From the NCBI RefSeq assembly GCF_001424105.1, contig NZ_LMQH01000004.1:261030-325029 (forward strand): a DNA stretch of 64,000 bases, in the 5' to 3' direction. Position numbers and translations under genes: made by a program. The DNA comes from Chryseobacterium sp. Leaf394. GTDB lineage: Bacteria; Bacteroidota; Bacteroidia; Flavobacteriales; Weeksellaceae. Position 1 is the stretch's first letter, and each line of letters begins with the position of its first letter. Of the stretch, positions 42,366 to 52,475 are shown one piece after another. The notes below the pieces were generated by a model, which saw nothing but the letters and a program-made list of their open reading frames with translations, searched no databases and was not told the DNA's origin.

Positions 42366-45300
42366 ATGGACACCCAAAAATATACTCCAACAAACAAAGT
42401 AAGAATTGTAACCGCAGCTTCGTTATTCGACGGGCACGATGCGGCCATCAATATTATGCGCCGTGTGATTCAGGGAACGGGATGCGAAGTCATTCATCTT
42501 GGCCACGACAAATCTGCTGAAGAGGTTGTAAACACAGCAATTCAGGAAGACGCGAACGCCATTGCACTGACTTCTTATCAAGGTGGTCACAACGAATATT
42601 TTAAATACATCTACGACCTTTTAAGAGAAAAAAACTCTCCGCAAATTAAAATTTTCGGTGGCGGTGGCGGTGTAATTCTGCCCGAAGAAATCGAAGATAT
42701 TATGTCTTACGGAATCGACAGAATTTATTCTCCGGACGATGGCCGTGAACTTGGTCTTCAGGGAATGATCGACGATTTGGTGAAAAGATCGGATTTCGCG
42801 ACCGGAAAAGAAGTGACTGCTGAAGATTTGGATAACATCAGTTTCGAAAACTCGACCAGCATTGCTAAAATCATTTCCGCTGTTGAGAACTTCTCAGAAG
42901 AAAAACCGGATTTGGTAAAAGCCATTGACGAAAAATCAAAAGATTTAAATATTCCCATCATCGGAATCACAGGAACAGGTGGAGCCGGAAAATCTTCTTT
43001 GACAGATGAATTGGTAAGACGTTTCTTACGTTCAAATCCTGGTAAAAAGATTGCCATTATTTCTATCGACCCTTCAAAAAAGAAAACAGGAGGCGCACTT
43101 TTGGGTGACAGAATCCGTATGAACGCCATCAATGATCCGAGAGTTTATATGCGTTCGATGGCGACGAGAGAAAACAACGTTTCTGTTTCTCCGTTCATTC
43201 ATTCAGCATTAAATGTTTTGAAACTGGCTCATCCAGATGTTATCATTCTGGAAACTTCTGGTATCGGACAGTCAGGTTCTGAAGTTTCAGATTTTGCTGA
43301 TGTTTCAATGTACGTGATGACGCCTGAATACGGAGCTTCCACACAGTTGGAAAAAATCGATATGTTGGATTACGCAGACTTGGTTGCATTAAATAAATCC
43401 GACAAACGTGGCGCGCTTGATGCACTTCAGGCGGTAAGAAAACAGTTCCAGAGAAACCATTTGCTATGGGAAAGTCCGTTGGATGATATGCCGGTGTATG
43501 CGACAAAAGCCTCTCAGTTCAATGACCACGGAACTACTGATTTGTACAACAGATTAATTGAAAAAGTTAATGCTAAATATTCTGATTTAAATCTCAAAGG
43601 TTTTGTTGAACAGGAAGTCTCAGAAGATATCACGATTATTCCACCAAAAAGAGTACGTTATCTTTCTGAAATTGTTGAAAACAACAGACAGTACGATGCC
43701 AATGTTGAAAAACAGGCTGAGTTAGCAAGAAAAATGTATCACATTGAAGGCGTAAAAAGTTTCCTTTCAAACGAAACGTTGGATGCTGAATATCAGAAAG
43801 CAGAAAAAGATCTTCAACAGGAAAACATCGACTTCCTTAAAAACTGGGATGACACGAAACAGGCTTTCAAAGCTGAGTTTTACTCTTATTTCGTTCGTGG
43901 AAAAGAAATCAAGGTGGAAACCTCAACAGAATCCTTATCTCATTTAAAAATTCCAAAAATATCTCTTCCAAAATATACCGATTGGGGTGATTTGATTAAA
44001 TGGAAAGGTCAAGAAAATCTTCCGGGCGGATTTCCTTACACAGCCGGAATTTATCCTTTCAAAAGGACCGGGGAAGACCCGACGAGAATGTTCGCTGGAG
44101 AAGGCGGACCCGAAAGAACGAACAGAAGATTCCACTACGTTTCTGCGGAAATGGATGCAAAACGTCTGTCAACAGCGTTTGACTCCGTGACTTTGTATGG
44201 ACAGGACCCTGCCCTACCACCGGATATTTATGGAAAAATCGGAAATGCGGGAGTTTCTATCGCTACATTAGATGATGCAAAAAAATTGTATTCCGGATTT
44301 GATTTGGTGAATGCAATGACTTCCGTTTCAATGACCATCAACGGACCTGCGCCGATGTTGCTGGCTTTCTTTATGAACGCGGCCATTGACCAGAATGTTG
44401 AGAAGTATATTGCTGAACATCAATTAGAAGCAAATGTTGAAAAAGCTTTAAAGGCAAAATTCGACGACAAAGGTTTAGAAAGACCAAAATATAACGGAGA
44501 ATTGCCTCCTTCCAATAATGGTCTAGGATTAAAATTATTAGGTTTAACAGGTGACGAAGTGATTCCTGCGGAAGCTTATGCTGAAATTAAGGCTAAAACC
44601 ATTGCAACTGTTCGTGGTACCGTTCAGGCAGATATTTTAAAAGAAGACCAGGCTCAGAATACCTGTATTTTCTCTACCGAATTTGCCTTGAGACTGATGG
44701 GTGATGTTCAGGAATATTTTATCACAGAAAAAGTAAGAAACTTTTATTCGGTTTCAATTTCCGGTTATCACATTGCCGAGGCTGGTGCGAATCCGGTTTC
44801 TCAGTTGGCATTTACATTGGCAAACGGTTTCACGTATGTTGAATATTATCTGTCAAGAGGAATGGACATCAATGATTTTGCACCGAACCTATCTTTCTTC
44901 TTCTCCAACGGTATCGACCCTGAATATTCAGTAATCGGACGTGTGGCGAGAAGAATCTGGGCAAAAGCAATGAAACTGAAATATGGTGCAGACGAAAGAA
45001 GTCAGATGCTGAAATACCACATTCAGACTTCAGGACGTTCTCTTCACGCTCAGGAAATTGATTTTAACGACATCAGAACAACGCTTCAGGCGCTTTATGC
45101 CATCTATGACAACTGTAATTCATTGCACACCAATGCTTATGACGAGGCGATTACAACCCCGACTGAGCAATCTGTAAGAAGAGCAATGGCGATTCAGTTG
45201 ATTATCAATAAAGAATTAGGATTGGCTAAAAACGAAAATCCGCTTCAGGGTTCATTTATCATTGAAGAATTGACCGATTTGGTTGAAGAAGCAGTTTATG

Positions 45301-45713
45301 CAGAATTCGACAGAATTACAGAAAGAGGCGGTGTTCTAGGGGCAATGGAAACGATGTACCAACGTTCAAAAATCCAGGAAGAATCGATGCATTACGAATG
45401 GCTGAAACATACCGGAGAATATCCAATTATCGGTGTAAATACTTTCCTTGGAAAAGACGGTTCACCAACGGTTCGTCCGGGAGAAGTCATCCGTTCGACT
45501 GAGGAAGAAAAGCAGGTTCAGATAGAAACGCTTCATAATTTCCAGAAGTCTAATGAAGACAAATCTGAAGCTGCCTTAAAAACTTTACAACACGCTGCCA
45601 TCAATCAGCAGAATTTATTCAATGTGATGATGGATGCTGTGAAATACTGCTCGCTAGGGCAGATTACCAACGCTTTGTTTGAAGTGGGTGGGAAATATAG
45701 ACGTAATATGTAA
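42366..45713 (+). CDS. icmF: Fused isobutyryl-CoA mutase (IcmF), B12-dependent
   Basis: 1115 residues combining three parts. The N-terminal B12-binding domain carries [14 protein letters not shown], with His24 as the cobalt ligand of the D-x-H-x-x-G motif. A MeaI/ArgK-type GTPase chaperone follows (P-loop GTGGAGKSS at ~202-210, then [15 protein letters not shown] and LNKSD). The acyl-CoA mutase barrel starts near residue 550: [23 protein letters not shown]. IcmF interconverts isobutyryl- and butyryl-CoA, and relatives use isovaleryl-CoA. Domain order separates it from methylmalonyl-CoA mutase, where the B12 domain is C-terminal and the GTPase separate. Confidence 0.93.
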   Translation: MDTQKYTPTNKVRIVTAASLFDGHDAAINIMRRVIQGTGCEVIHLGHDKSAEEVVNTAIQEDANAIALTSYQGGHNEYFKYIYDLLREKNSPQIKIFGGGGGVILPEEIEDIMSYGIDRIYSPDDGRELGLQGMIDDLVKRSDFATGKEVTAEDLDNISFENSTSIAKIISAVENFSEEKPDLVKAIDEKSKDLNIPIIGITGTGGAGKSSLTDELVRRFLRSNPGKKIAIISIDPSKKKTGGALLGDRIRMNAINDPRVYMRSMATRENNVSVSPFIHSALNVLKLAHPDVIILETSGIGQSGSEVSDFADVSMYVMTPEYGASTQLEKIDMLDYADLVALNKSDKRGALDALQAVRKQFQRNHLLWESPLDDMPVYATKASQFNDHGTTDLYNRLIEKVNAKYSDLNLKGFVEQEVSEDITIIPPKRVRYLSEIVENNRQYDANVEKQAELARKMYHIEGVKSFLSNETLDAEYQKAEKDLQQENIDFLKNWDDTKQAFKAEFYSYFVRGKEIKVETSTESLSHLKIPKISLPKYTDWGDLIKWKGQENLPGGFPYTAGIYPFKRTGEDPTRMFAGEGGPERTNRRFHYVSAEMDAKRLSTAFDSVTLYGQDPALPPDIYGKIGNAGVSIATLDDAKKLYSGFDLVNAMTSVSMTINGPAPMLLAFFMNAAIDQNVEKYIAEHQLEANVEKALKAKFDDKGLERPKYNGELPPSNNGLGLKLLGLTGDEVIPAEAYAEIKAKTIATVRGTVQADILKEDQAQNTCIFSTEFALRLMGDVQEYFITEKVRNFYSVSISGYHIAEAGANPVSQLAFTLANGFTYVEYYLSRGMDINDFAPNLSFFFSNGIDPEYSVIGRVARRIWAKAMKLKYGADERSQMLKYHIQTSGRSLHAQEIDFNDIRTTLQALYAIYDNCNSLHTNAYDEAITTPTEQSVRRAMAIQLIINKELGLAKNENPLQGSFIIEELTDLVEEAVYAEFDRITERGGVLGAMETMYQRSKIQEESMHYEWLKHTGEYPIIGVNTFLGKDGSPTVRPGEVIRSTEEEKQVQIETLHNFQKSNEDKSEAALKTLQHAAINQQNLFNVMMDAVKYCSLGQITNALFEVGGKYRRNM

Positions 45714-45732
45714 GTCTAAATTATGAAGGATT

Positions 45733-46014
45733 ATGAATAATTCAATAACTGTCACACATCCAGGTAATGGAGATGGATTAATATCTTGGAATATACAACT
45801 GATAAGCGATTGGACAAGCGTCAATCAGGTTCGTCAAGTATTTAATGCTTAGGCTCAATTAAAGAACCTCGAAAATTCTATGGACAAAATTGAATTAGAA
45901 TATTCCGACGGAAGAAAAATTCATTATAAAACCATTCAAACAAAAAGAGGATTAGCAACAAAATCTATTACATGGAAAGAATTATTTGATCGTGGAGGCA
46001 AAATTTTTGACTAG
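45733..46014 (+). pseudogene. Short gene interrupted by an in-frame amber codon
   Basis: An ATG at 45733 opens 39 codons, ends at TAG 45850-45852, and the same frame continues for 53 codons to TAG 46012-46014. Both halves look coding (LISWNIQLISDWTSVNQV, then MDKIELEYSDGRKIHYKTIQ and SITWKELFDRGGKIFD), giving about 92 residues if the amber codon is read as sense. No family was recognised. A strong terminator follows. Most simply a pseudogene by one substitution. Confidence 0.5.
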
Positions 46015-46041
46015 ATCAAATTTTTAAATTATATATATATC

Positions 46042-46072
46042 AAACCTCAAGGATTTTCTTTGAGGTTTTTTT
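46042..46072 (+). terminator. Rho-independent terminator
   Basis: AAACCTCAA pairs perfectly with TTGAGGTTT around an 8-nt loop, then T-run. It closes the split gene at 45733-46014. Confidence 0.85.
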
Positions 46073-46099
46073 GTATTTTTACTATTCCAACAATACCAA

Positions 46100-46894
46100 A
46101 TGCTACAAAAAACCATTCTTCTGTCTACAATCTTAATTAGCATTTTTTCATTGGCTCAGAATACAAAAGCGTCAATGCAGATAACCTATCAGATGAATCT
46201 GATTTCCGATTCGCTGCAGAGAGAAAAAGTTAAATCTGCCGAGTTTATATTACTTTGTAATACAACAGAATCTGTATTTTACACAAAGGAAGCGAAAGAC
46301 TATTATGATAATGAATCAGGAAAAAAAGGAAGTTCCACATTGAATTTAATTAATTCCAGTGTAGGCGGCATCCCCAGATTTCCAAAACATCGGGAAAGCG
46401 TTCACAGAAATGAAGGGAAAACTATAGTAAACACTGATGTGGGAAAATACATTTTTGCTTACGAAGAACCGGATTTAAAATGGGAAATCCTCAGTCAGAA
46501 GAAAGATATTTTAGGCTATACCTGCAGGCTGGCGTCAGCAGTGACAGATACAAACGACACCTTTTTTGTGTGGTTTGCTGAGGACATTTCTATCCCTGAC
46601 GGACCGTTCAGATTTAAAGGACTTTCAGGACTTGTTCTCGAAGTACATAATACAAACAGAACAATCAAATTTACTGCTGTCGGAATTACAAAATCTGAAG
46701 AAACGATTGAGCCTATCTCTTATCCCAACAAAATCATTACGAAGAATAAAGAACAGTATCTGGAAGCAAGAAAAAACTACCATGCAAATCCATCTGCGTA
46801 CAATGGAAACCTAAGAATTTTTGATGCATCCGGCAAAGAGACGACATACAAAATGCACGAAAGACTAAAAAAAATTAATGTTTTTTTAGATTAA
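46100..46894 (+). CDS. GLPGLI family secreted protein
   Basis: 264 residues. Signal peptide LLSTILISIFSLA before QNTKAS. The family motif is near residue 170: PDGPFRFKGLSGLVLEVHN (usually GPWKFHGLPGLI), preceded by WEILSQKKDILGYTCRLA. GLPGLI proteins are common secreted or periplasmic proteins of Bacteroidota with no established function. The next gene starts 2 bp after the stop, so the two are likely cotranscribed. Confidence 0.85.
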   Translation: MLQKTILLSTILISIFSLAQNTKASMQITYQMNLISDSLQREKVKSAEFILLCNTTESVFYTKEAKDYYDNESGKKGSSTLNLINSSVGGIPRFPKHRESVHRNEGKTIVNTDVGKYIFAYEEPDLKWEILSQKKDILGYTCRLASAVTDTNDTFFVWFAEDISIPDGPFRFKGLSGLVLEVHNTNRTIKFTAVGITKSEETIEPISYPNKIITKNKEQYLEARKNYHANPSAYNGNLRIFDASGKETTYKMHERLKKINVFLD

Positions 46895-46896
46895 TT

Positions 46897-47604
46897 ATGA
46901 AACCCAAAGCCATCTTCAACTGGAGCAGCGGAAAAGATTCTGCACTTGCCTTATACAAAATTTTAAAAGAAGATCATTTTGAAGTCACTTCCCTGCTGAC
47001 CAGCATCAATAAAGATTTTCAGCGAATTTCTATGCACGGAGTTCATGTTTCTTTACTTGAAAAACAGGCTGAAAGTTTAAATTTAGATTTAATTAAAATG
47101 GAAATTCCTAAAGAGCCGTCGATGGAAGAATATCAGGACATTATGTCGAAAACGATGAAGGGAATCAAATCCCAGGGGGTAACTCATTCTGTTTTTGGAG
47201 ACATTTTTCTGGAAGATTTAAAGGAATACCGTGAAAAACAGCTTGAAACCATCGGAATGAAAGCTATTTTTCCTTTGTGGAAGCAAAATACAACCGACCT
47301 CATCCATGAATTTCTGGATTTGGGTTTTAAAACCATTATCACCTGTGTAAACGAAACCTATCTAGATAAAAGTTTTGCAGGAAGAATCATAGATGAAAAT
47401 TTCATTAAAGACCTCCCAGAAAATGTTGATCCCTGCGGAGAAAACGGTGAATTTCACACCTTCACTTTTGACGGACCGATTTTTAAAAATAAGATTGAAT
47501 TTGAAATCGGAGAAACGCTTATGAAGACGTATCCCAAACCAAAAGCTGACGACAGTGATGCCGGAGAATATGTCTTTTGGTTTTGTGATTTGATTGCAAA
47601 ATAA
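46897..47604 (+). CDS. Dph6-related PP-loop ATPase
   Basis: 235 residues. The PP-loop SSGKDS (residues 10-15) binds ATP; the downstream VFGDIFLEDLKEYREKQLE and TCVNETYLDKSFAGRIIDENF fit the Dph6/ATP-pyrophosphatase family (diphthine-ammonia ligase in eukaryotes). Bacteria lack diphthamide, so the real substrate is unknown. CGENGEFHTF is the family's conserved end motif. Soluble. Confidence 0.85.
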   Translation: MKPKAIFNWSSGKDSALALYKILKEDHFEVTSLLTSINKDFQRISMHGVHVSLLEKQAESLNLDLIKMEIPKEPSMEEYQDIMSKTMKGIKSQGVTHSVFGDIFLEDLKEYREKQLETIGMKAIFPLWKQNTTDLIHEFLDLGFKTIITCVNETYLDKSFAGRIIDENFIKDLPENVDPCGENGEFHTFTFDGPIFKNKIEFEIGETLMKTYPKPKADDSDAGEYVFWFCDLIAK

Positions 47605-47650
47605 TTTTGTTTCTGTAATAATTTTTCTATTTTTAGGAAAAACAAATTTG

Positions 47651-48736
47651 ATGCTTTACAGAATATTTCTCATTTCGATTCTTGGATTTTTCTTTTTTTC
47701 CTGCGAAAAAGCAGTGCCGCAAAAACCCGTCGACACCAAAGCCATTGCCGATTCGGCAGTTTTAGATTTTAAAAAGAAACTCATTGCTTCACAGATCGAT
47801 TCGGTTTTCAATAAGTATCAATTCAACGGAAGTGTCGGTATTTTTAAGGATAGTATTGAACTTTACAGAAAAAATGATGGTTTTTCAGATTTTGACAGTC
47901 AGACTAAAATTAATCACTCAACCGTTTTCTCTATTGCTTCGATCAGCAAACAGTTTACAGCAGTTCTGATTTTGCTGGAAATGGAAAAAGGAAAACTTAG
48001 CTTGGATGACAAAGCCTCAAAATACATCAAAGAATTCCAGAAAAAAGAATACGAAAACATCACAATTCATCAACTTTTGAATCACAGTTCGGGTCTGAAT
48101 AATTATGGCGAAAAGTTGATGTTTAAAAGCGGTTCGGGTTTCAATTATTCCAATGATGGTTTCAATGCTTTAGGAAAAATTGTGGAAGCTGTATCAGGAA
48201 AATCTTTTGATGAAAATATGCTGGATCTGTTCAAAAAAGTGGGAATGAAAAACTCCTCAACAGGAACAGCGTTTCAGGGACAGAATTTTGCCAAAACTTA
48301 CGTGGGTAATTCAAAATCACAAAAGGTGGTCGACGGAATGCCGAAACGGTTAGATAAAAATGAAATCGGAATTCCTGCAGGCGGCATTTTGTCGACAGTG
48401 GATGACCTGCATTTGTGGAATAACGCTTTGTACGGAGGAAAAATTTTAAAACCGGAAACCCTTAAAAAATTTATGTCTAAAAGCACCGAAAGACAGCATC
48501 CTGTTCTCGGAACCATGGGTTACGGACTGGGAATTATGACGGATAACAAACCAGTTTCTTATTTCCACAGTGGTTATGTGAAAGGTGCGCCGTCTCTGAA
48601 TATTTATTATCCCAAAACTAAAACTTCCGTTATTATTCTATCCAATATTGCAGATGAGGAAAAAGGCAAATCTGCGGCTTTCAAACCTCATCAGAAGATT
48701 AAACAAATTATTGATCAGCTGGAGAATGTGAATTAA
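47651..48736 (+). CDS. Serine hydrolase lipoprotein, beta-lactamase/class C-like
   Basis: 361 residues from ATG 47651, chosen because it begins the lipoprotein signal LISILGFFFFSC (Cys18). The serine hydrolase set is present: S97-I-S-K100 (SxxK, nucleophile and base), Y166-S-N (YxN) in GFNYSNDGFN, and HSG near YFHSGYVKGAPS. Structure fits the beta-lactamase/penicillin-binding-protein family, possibly an esterase or D-aminopeptidase. Outer-membrane or periplasmic lipoprotein. No evidence that it confers beta-lactam resistance. Confidence 0.85.
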   Translation: MLYRIFLISILGFFFFSCEKAVPQKPVDTKAIADSAVLDFKKKLIASQIDSVFNKYQFNGSVGIFKDSIELYRKNDGFSDFDSQTKINHSTVFSIASISKQFTAVLILLEMEKGKLSLDDKASKYIKEFQKKEYENITIHQLLNHSSGLNNYGEKLMFKSGSGFNYSNDGFNALGKIVEAVSGKSFDENMLDLFKKVGMKNSSTGTAFQGQNFAKTYVGNSKSQKVVDGMPKRLDKNEIGIPAGGILSTVDDLHLWNNALYGGKILKPETLKKFMSKSTERQHPVLGTMGYGLGIMTDNKPVSYFHSGYVKGAPSLNIYYPKTKTSVIILSNIADEEKGKSAAFKPHQKIKQIIDQLENVN

Positions 48737-48783
48737 CAGACTTTAAAAATTGTTTTGAATCTCAATTAAACTAAAACTTCGCA

Positions 48784-48791
48784 TATCTTTG
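48784..48791 (+). promoter_or_regulatory. Promoter -7 element of ruvC
   Basis: TATCTTTG fits TAnnTTTG, 5 bp before the ruvC ATG, giving a nearly leaderless transcript. A TTTTG at 48753-48757 is 26 bp upstream, slightly too far for the consensus. Confidence 0.4.
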
Positions 48792-48796
48792 CAACA

Positions 48797-49354
48797 ATGA
48801 TTTCAGCAGAGAAAATAATTTTAGGAATTGATCCCGGAACAGCGATTATGGGATTTGGTTTAATATCGGTAAAAAAAGGAAAGATGGAAATGATTTCCAT
48901 CCATGAACTGATTCTGAAGAAATACCCCAATCACGAAACGAAACTGAAGTATATTTTCGATAAAACCTTAGCCTTAATTGACGAGTTTCATCCGGACGAA
49001 GTCGCTTTGGAAGCCCCTTTCTTCGGGAAAAATGTACAGTCAATGCTGAAACTGGGCAGAGCTCAGGGAGTTGCCATGGCTGCAAGTCTTCACAGAAATA
49101 TTCCGATTACAGAATATTCTCCTAAGAAAATAAAAATGGCAATCACCGGAAACGGGAATGCCAGTAAAGAACAGGTAGCGGGTATGCTTAAAAGTCTTTT
49201 AAACTTAAAAGAATTCCCGACAAAATATTTAGATGCTTCCGACGGTCTGGCAGTTGCGGTCTGCCACCACTTTAATTCGGGAACAGTTACTGATACCAAA
49301 TCCTATTCCGGATGGGACAGTTTCCTGAAGCAGAATCCCGATCGTTTAAAATAA
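48797..49354 (+). CDS. ruvC: Crossover junction endodeoxyribonuclease RuvC
   Basis: 185 residues. Resolves Holliday junctions. Catalytic acids are visible: D12 in LGIDPGTAIMGFG, E72 in VALEAPFFGKN, and D146/D149 in YLDASDGLAVAVCHH. Also KLGRAQGVAMAA and YSPKKIKMAITGNGNASKEQ. ruvA and ruvB are not nearby. Convergent with a small lipoprotein gene, only 4 bp between the ends. Confidence 0.95.
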   Translation: MISAEKIILGIDPGTAIMGFGLISVKKGKMEMISIHELILKKYPNHETKLKYIFDKTLALIDEFHPDEVALEAPFFGKNVQSMLKLGRAQGVAMAASLHRNIPITEYSPKKIKMAITGNGNASKEQVAGMLKSLLNLKEFPTKYLDASDGLAVAVCHHFNSGTVTDTKSYSGWDSFLKQNPDRLK

Positions 49355-49358
49355 AATA

Positions 49359-49760
49359 TTATTTATACTCTTCGGGAGTAACCGAAAAATCAGTGGTTAC
49401 TTTACCGTTTTTGTCGTAATACATGTAATCAAATTTTATTTTTTTATCTTTCAAATCAGCCATTTCCTGTGAAGATTTCAGACTTTTCTCAGCTTCAAGC
49501 TTTGCTTCGTCTTTGAAAACCTTTATTTCTTCCGCAGTTACATTTTCCTTGACATCTTCTGTAAGCGTGTAATGGTATTTTAAGCTTAAATGTCCGGCAG
49601 AAACACTGTCAAGCCTTATTCCATCGCTTAAGATCTGAGGCGTCATCTTGTTCATGTCCATTGCAGCGTCTTTTAATTCTTTATCTACAGGATCTTCGTT
49701 TTTACACGAAACCATAAGAAGTGCGACAGAAAGTGCTGAGATTTTAATACCGTTTTTCAT
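49359..49760 (-). CDS. Small hypothetical lipoprotein
   Basis: 133 residues from the ATG at 49760, chosen because it begins a lipoprotein signal (NGIKISALSVALLMVSC). The mature part is charged and helical (DPVDKELKDAAMDMNKMTP, EIKVFKDEAKLEAEKSLKSSQEMADLKDK) and ends in a short sheet region (IKFDYMYYDKNGKVTTDFS). The family is not recognised. Ends converge with ruvC. Confidence 0.7.
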   Translation of the reverse strand: MKNGIKISALSVALLMVSCKNEDPVDKELKDAAMDMNKMTPQILSDGIRLDSVSAGHLSLKYHYTLTEDVKENVTAEEIKVFKDEAKLEAEKSLKSSQEMADLKDKKIKFDYMYYDKNGKVTTDFSVTPEEYK

Positions 49761-49911
49761 AATACTATTTTTTTGTGATGCGCTTACTACTGCAAGAATT
49801 ATGCAATTAGGAAAAGCTGAAATCACTTACAAATTAAAATACTTGGTAAAACCTATTACTATTTGTAACAATGGTATGTTATTTAATACTAATTTTGTAT
49901 AAATTTTTATA

Positions 49912-50988
49912 ATGAAGAATACACAAGCTACTCTATATCAAAACAATTACAGGATCAACTGGTTTCAGAAATTTCTGCTGCTTTGCTCCGGTGGCAACAT
50001 CCATATTTTAAGAAAGACACCAAGCGAGTGGAATAAATTTTCAGGGATAGGCGGTATCGTTTTATTTACTGCAGTTTTTGCAACTTTATCTGCGGCTTAT
50101 GCAATGTTTACGATTTTCGACGACATCTGGGCTTCTATAGGTTTTGGAATTCTGTGGGGTTTGATGATTTTTAATTTAGACCGATACATTGTTTCCTCAA
50201 TAAAAAAAACGGGGACATGGTGGAATCAGATCCTGATGTCTATTCCGAGATTAATTTTAGCAACATTTTTAGGAATTATTATATCTAAACCTTTAGAGCT
50301 TAAAATTTTTGAAAAAGAAGTCAATAAGCAGTTGAACACAATAATTCAGCGGAACAAAACTGAACTTCAAAAGCAGATGAACGGCAGAATTCTTCAGCAA
50401 AGCGGCCCCTTCGAAACAGAAAAAAATCTGATTGCCGAAAAAACAGCTCAGTATCAAAAATCCTACGACTCGGCAGCGGTGGAACTGGAGAAGGAAATTT
50501 TAGGAAAACAATCCAACTTAACGAGCGGGAAAGTTGGTTTTGGAACGAACGCCAAAAGAAAACAGGAACTGAAAGAACAGCGCAGACAGGATCTGGAAAA
50601 CTATCAGAAGCAGACAGCTCCAAGACTGGAATATTTAGACAAAGAAATTTCCAAGGTTTACACTAATCTTGAAACGGAAAGAAAATCTACCGAAACATTT
50701 GAAGATAAGTTCAACGGTTTTGCAGCGAGATTGCAGGCTTTGGATGAGCTGGGAAAAAACTCAGCTATTATTGCTACTGCAGCAGCTTTCATTATGGGAC
50801 TTTTTATCTGTCTGGAAATTTCACCGGTTTTGGTTAAACTAATTTCTTCGGTGGGACCCTATGATTATCTTTTAGAAAAAGCAGAAAATGATTTCAGGCT
50901 TTATTCAAAGGAAAAAATAGAGAAAGGAAACGCACAAACCGACTTTAGAATTGATGATTTTAAAGAGAATTTAAAGAATAAAATCTAA
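49912..50988 (+). CDS. DUF4407 membrane protein
   Basis: 358 residues. N-terminal signature FLLLCSGGNIHILRKTPSEWNKFSGI, three or four membrane helices (IVLFTAVFATLSAAYAMFTI, FGILWGLMIFNLDRYIV, LILATFLGIIISKPLEL and one near residue 285) and a long charged coiled-coil region (~140-280) in between. DUF4407 function is not established. Single gene with a terminator after it. Confidence 0.88.
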   Translation: MKNTQATLYQNNYRINWFQKFLLLCSGGNIHILRKTPSEWNKFSGIGGIVLFTAVFATLSAAYAMFTIFDDIWASIGFGILWGLMIFNLDRYIVSSIKKTGTWWNQILMSIPRLILATFLGIIISKPLELKIFEKEVNKQLNTIIQRNKTELQKQMNGRILQQSGPFETEKNLIAEKTAQYQKSYDSAAVELEKEILGKQSNLTSGKVGFGTNAKRKQELKEQRRQDLENYQKQTAPRLEYLDKEISKVYTNLETERKSTETFEDKFNGFAARLQALDELGKNSAIIATAAAFIMGLFICLEISPVLVKLISSVGPYDYLLEKAENDFRLYSKEKIEKGNAQTDFRIDDFKENLKNKI

Positions 50989-51010
50989 AATAAATACCCC
51001 TAACAAACTA

Positions 51011-51038
51011 CCTTCCAGTGCATTCCGGAAGGTTTTTT
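51011..51038 (+). terminator. Rho-independent terminator
   Basis: CCTTCC pairs with GGAAGG across a 10-nt loop, followed by T-run. Confidence 0.75.
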
Positions 51039-51106
51039 TATGAATTTATGCAAACGAATGAAAAGAAATCTTAACTTAGCATTACAAATTTCAAAACTAA
51101 TATATC

Positions 51107-51700
51107 ATGAAAAAATTAACTTTGGCAGGTGCCCTTCTTATGGGCATCCTTTCGTCATCACCTGTAAATGCCCAGGCTTCAGATCCTTTTTTAGGTCAGA
51201 TCGCATTTGTTCCCTACAATTTTGTTCCTAAATTCTGGGCTCCCTGCAACGGTCAGCTTCTCCCTATTGCACAAAATCAGGCATTATTTTCATTGCTTGG
51301 AACTATGTATGGAGGAAATGGAACGACTACTTTTGCATTACCTGACATGAGAGGAAGAGTTTTGGTACACGAAGGACAGGCTCCGGGCGGACCTACTTCC
51401 TATACTATGGGACAAACCGGTGGTACAGAATCTGTAACATTACTGGTTACCCAGATGCCGGCTCACTCTCACACGGTAAATGCAGTGAGTAGTGAAGGAA
51501 ATCAAAATTCGCCCACCAGCAATCTTCCGGCAGATACCAAAGCTCTGGATAAAGAGTATTCTGACGCGGCAGCCAATACTACAATGAAGGCAACGATGGT
51601 AAATCCTACCGGAGGAACCCAACCTCATGAGAACAGACCGCCGTTTGTTACATTGAAATGCATCATCTCCTTACAGGGCGTTTTTCCATCCCAAAATTAA
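51107..51700 (+). CDS. Secreted phage tail collar domain protein (MdpB-like)
   Basis: 197 residues. Signal peptide KKLTLAGALLMGILSSSPVNA before QASDPF. The body is a Tail Collar domain: IAFVPYNFVPKFWAPCNGQLLPIAQNQALFSLLGT, then YGGNGTTTFALPDMRGRV, GQTGGTESVTLLVTQMPAHSHTV and RPPFVTLKCIISLQG. Homologues exist as microcystin-dependent-like proteins in many bacteria. Here the signal peptide implies export. No phage genes lie nearby. The next gene starts 6 bp after its stop. Confidence 0.85.
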   Translation: MKKLTLAGALLMGILSSSPVNAQASDPFLGQIAFVPYNFVPKFWAPCNGQLLPIAQNQALFSLLGTMYGGNGTTTFALPDMRGRVLVHEGQAPGGPTSYTMGQTGGTESVTLLVTQMPAHSHTVNAVSSEGNQNSPTSNLPADTKALDKEYSDAAANTTMKATMVNPTGGTQPHENRPPFVTLKCIISLQGVFPSQN

Positions 51701-51706
51701 TGCAGT

Positions 51707-52399
51707 ATGAAAACCATACTCGCCTTTTGTCTGGCCATTGGAAGCTCAGCTTTCGCCCAGACGATAACTTTTAAAGGCTGTTACAGCCTTTTTGACAGCA
51801 GCAACACTTTTACCTTTACCAAAACCGGTGTAGATTCTTTCGGTAAAAATATTTACATCACCATTCCTGTAAACGGGGATCAGGATTGTGGCGGACTTGG
51901 TGTGTGCGAATTTAAAATTCAATGGAACAACTCGCTCAGCAGATGGGAATTTTTAGCTGATACCGGAAATGGAGATTTTGTAAATCCATATTTGATTTAT
52001 TATAATTCTACAGGAAATAATGTTGTAGCCAATCCACCTGCAAATAACTTCGGGACGTGGGTAGAAAATACTGCTGTAACCACGGGAGCCTGTGGCGGAA
52101 ATCTTTCTGCTGCCAATTCTACCATGAGTGGCGATGTGCATTCATCTTTTCTTGCGACAGCTGAGAGTCTGAAAAATGCTAAAATTCAGTTATTCCCCAA
52201 TCCGGTTTCTGATTTTATTAAAATATCTGGCATCACAAAGGCGGAGTCTGTAGAAATCTATAATATTTCAGGGCAGCTTGTGAGAAAAGAAACATTTCAA
52301 GAAAGGCTGATTGTTTCCGAATTGAGCGCCGGCACATTTATGCTCAGAATTAGAGATGCTGAAGGTAAAAATTATGAATTTAAATTTATAAAGAAATAA
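51707..52399 (+). CDS. Secreted protein with T9SS type A sorting domain
   Basis: 230 residues. Signal peptide KTILAFCLAIGSSAFA before QTITFKG. The first ~130 residues form a beta-rich domain with several cysteines (FKGCYSLFDSSNTFTFT, GDQDCGGLGVCEFKIQWNNSL), no family recognised. The end is a type A sorting domain (QLFPNPVSDFIKISGI, VEIYNISGQLV, GTFMLRIRDAEGK). It is cotranscribed with the tail-collar protein, suggesting a joint surface role. Confidence 0.75.
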   Translation: MKTILAFCLAIGSSAFAQTITFKGCYSLFDSSNTFTFTKTGVDSFGKNIYITIPVNGDQDCGGLGVCEFKIQWNNSLSRWEFLADTGNGDFVNPYLIYYNSTGNNVVANPPANNFGTWVENTAVTTGACGGNLSAANSTMSGDVHSSFLATAESLKNAKIQLFPNPVSDFIKISGITKAESVEIYNISGQLVRKETFQERLIVSELSAGTFMLRIRDAEGKNYEFKFIKK

Positions 52400-52421
52400 G
52401 AGTTACTTTTTTCTTGAAACA

Positions 52422-52452
52422 AAACCGGCGGTCACAAAATGACCGCCGGTTT
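52422..52452. terminator. Strong bidirectional terminator
   Basis: AAACCGGCGGTCA and TGACCGCCGGTTT form a perfect 13-bp stem with a CAAAA loop between the convergent T9SS protein and guaB. Confidence 0.9.
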
Positions 52453-52475
52453 CAATATTTTGAATTCTAAAATTT

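Noticed and set aside
42245..42520. ORF overlapping the start of icmF
   Set aside because: It runs through icmF in another frame and its translation has no coding character.
47651..48736. Antibiotic-resistance beta-lactamase
   Set aside because: The SxxK/YxN/HxG set is shared by many esterases and peptidases of this family; nothing indicates resistance.
51107..51700. Prophage region suggested by the tail-collar domain
   Set aside because: A single collar protein with a signal peptide, surrounded by ordinary chromosomal genes and no capsid, integrase or lysis genes.
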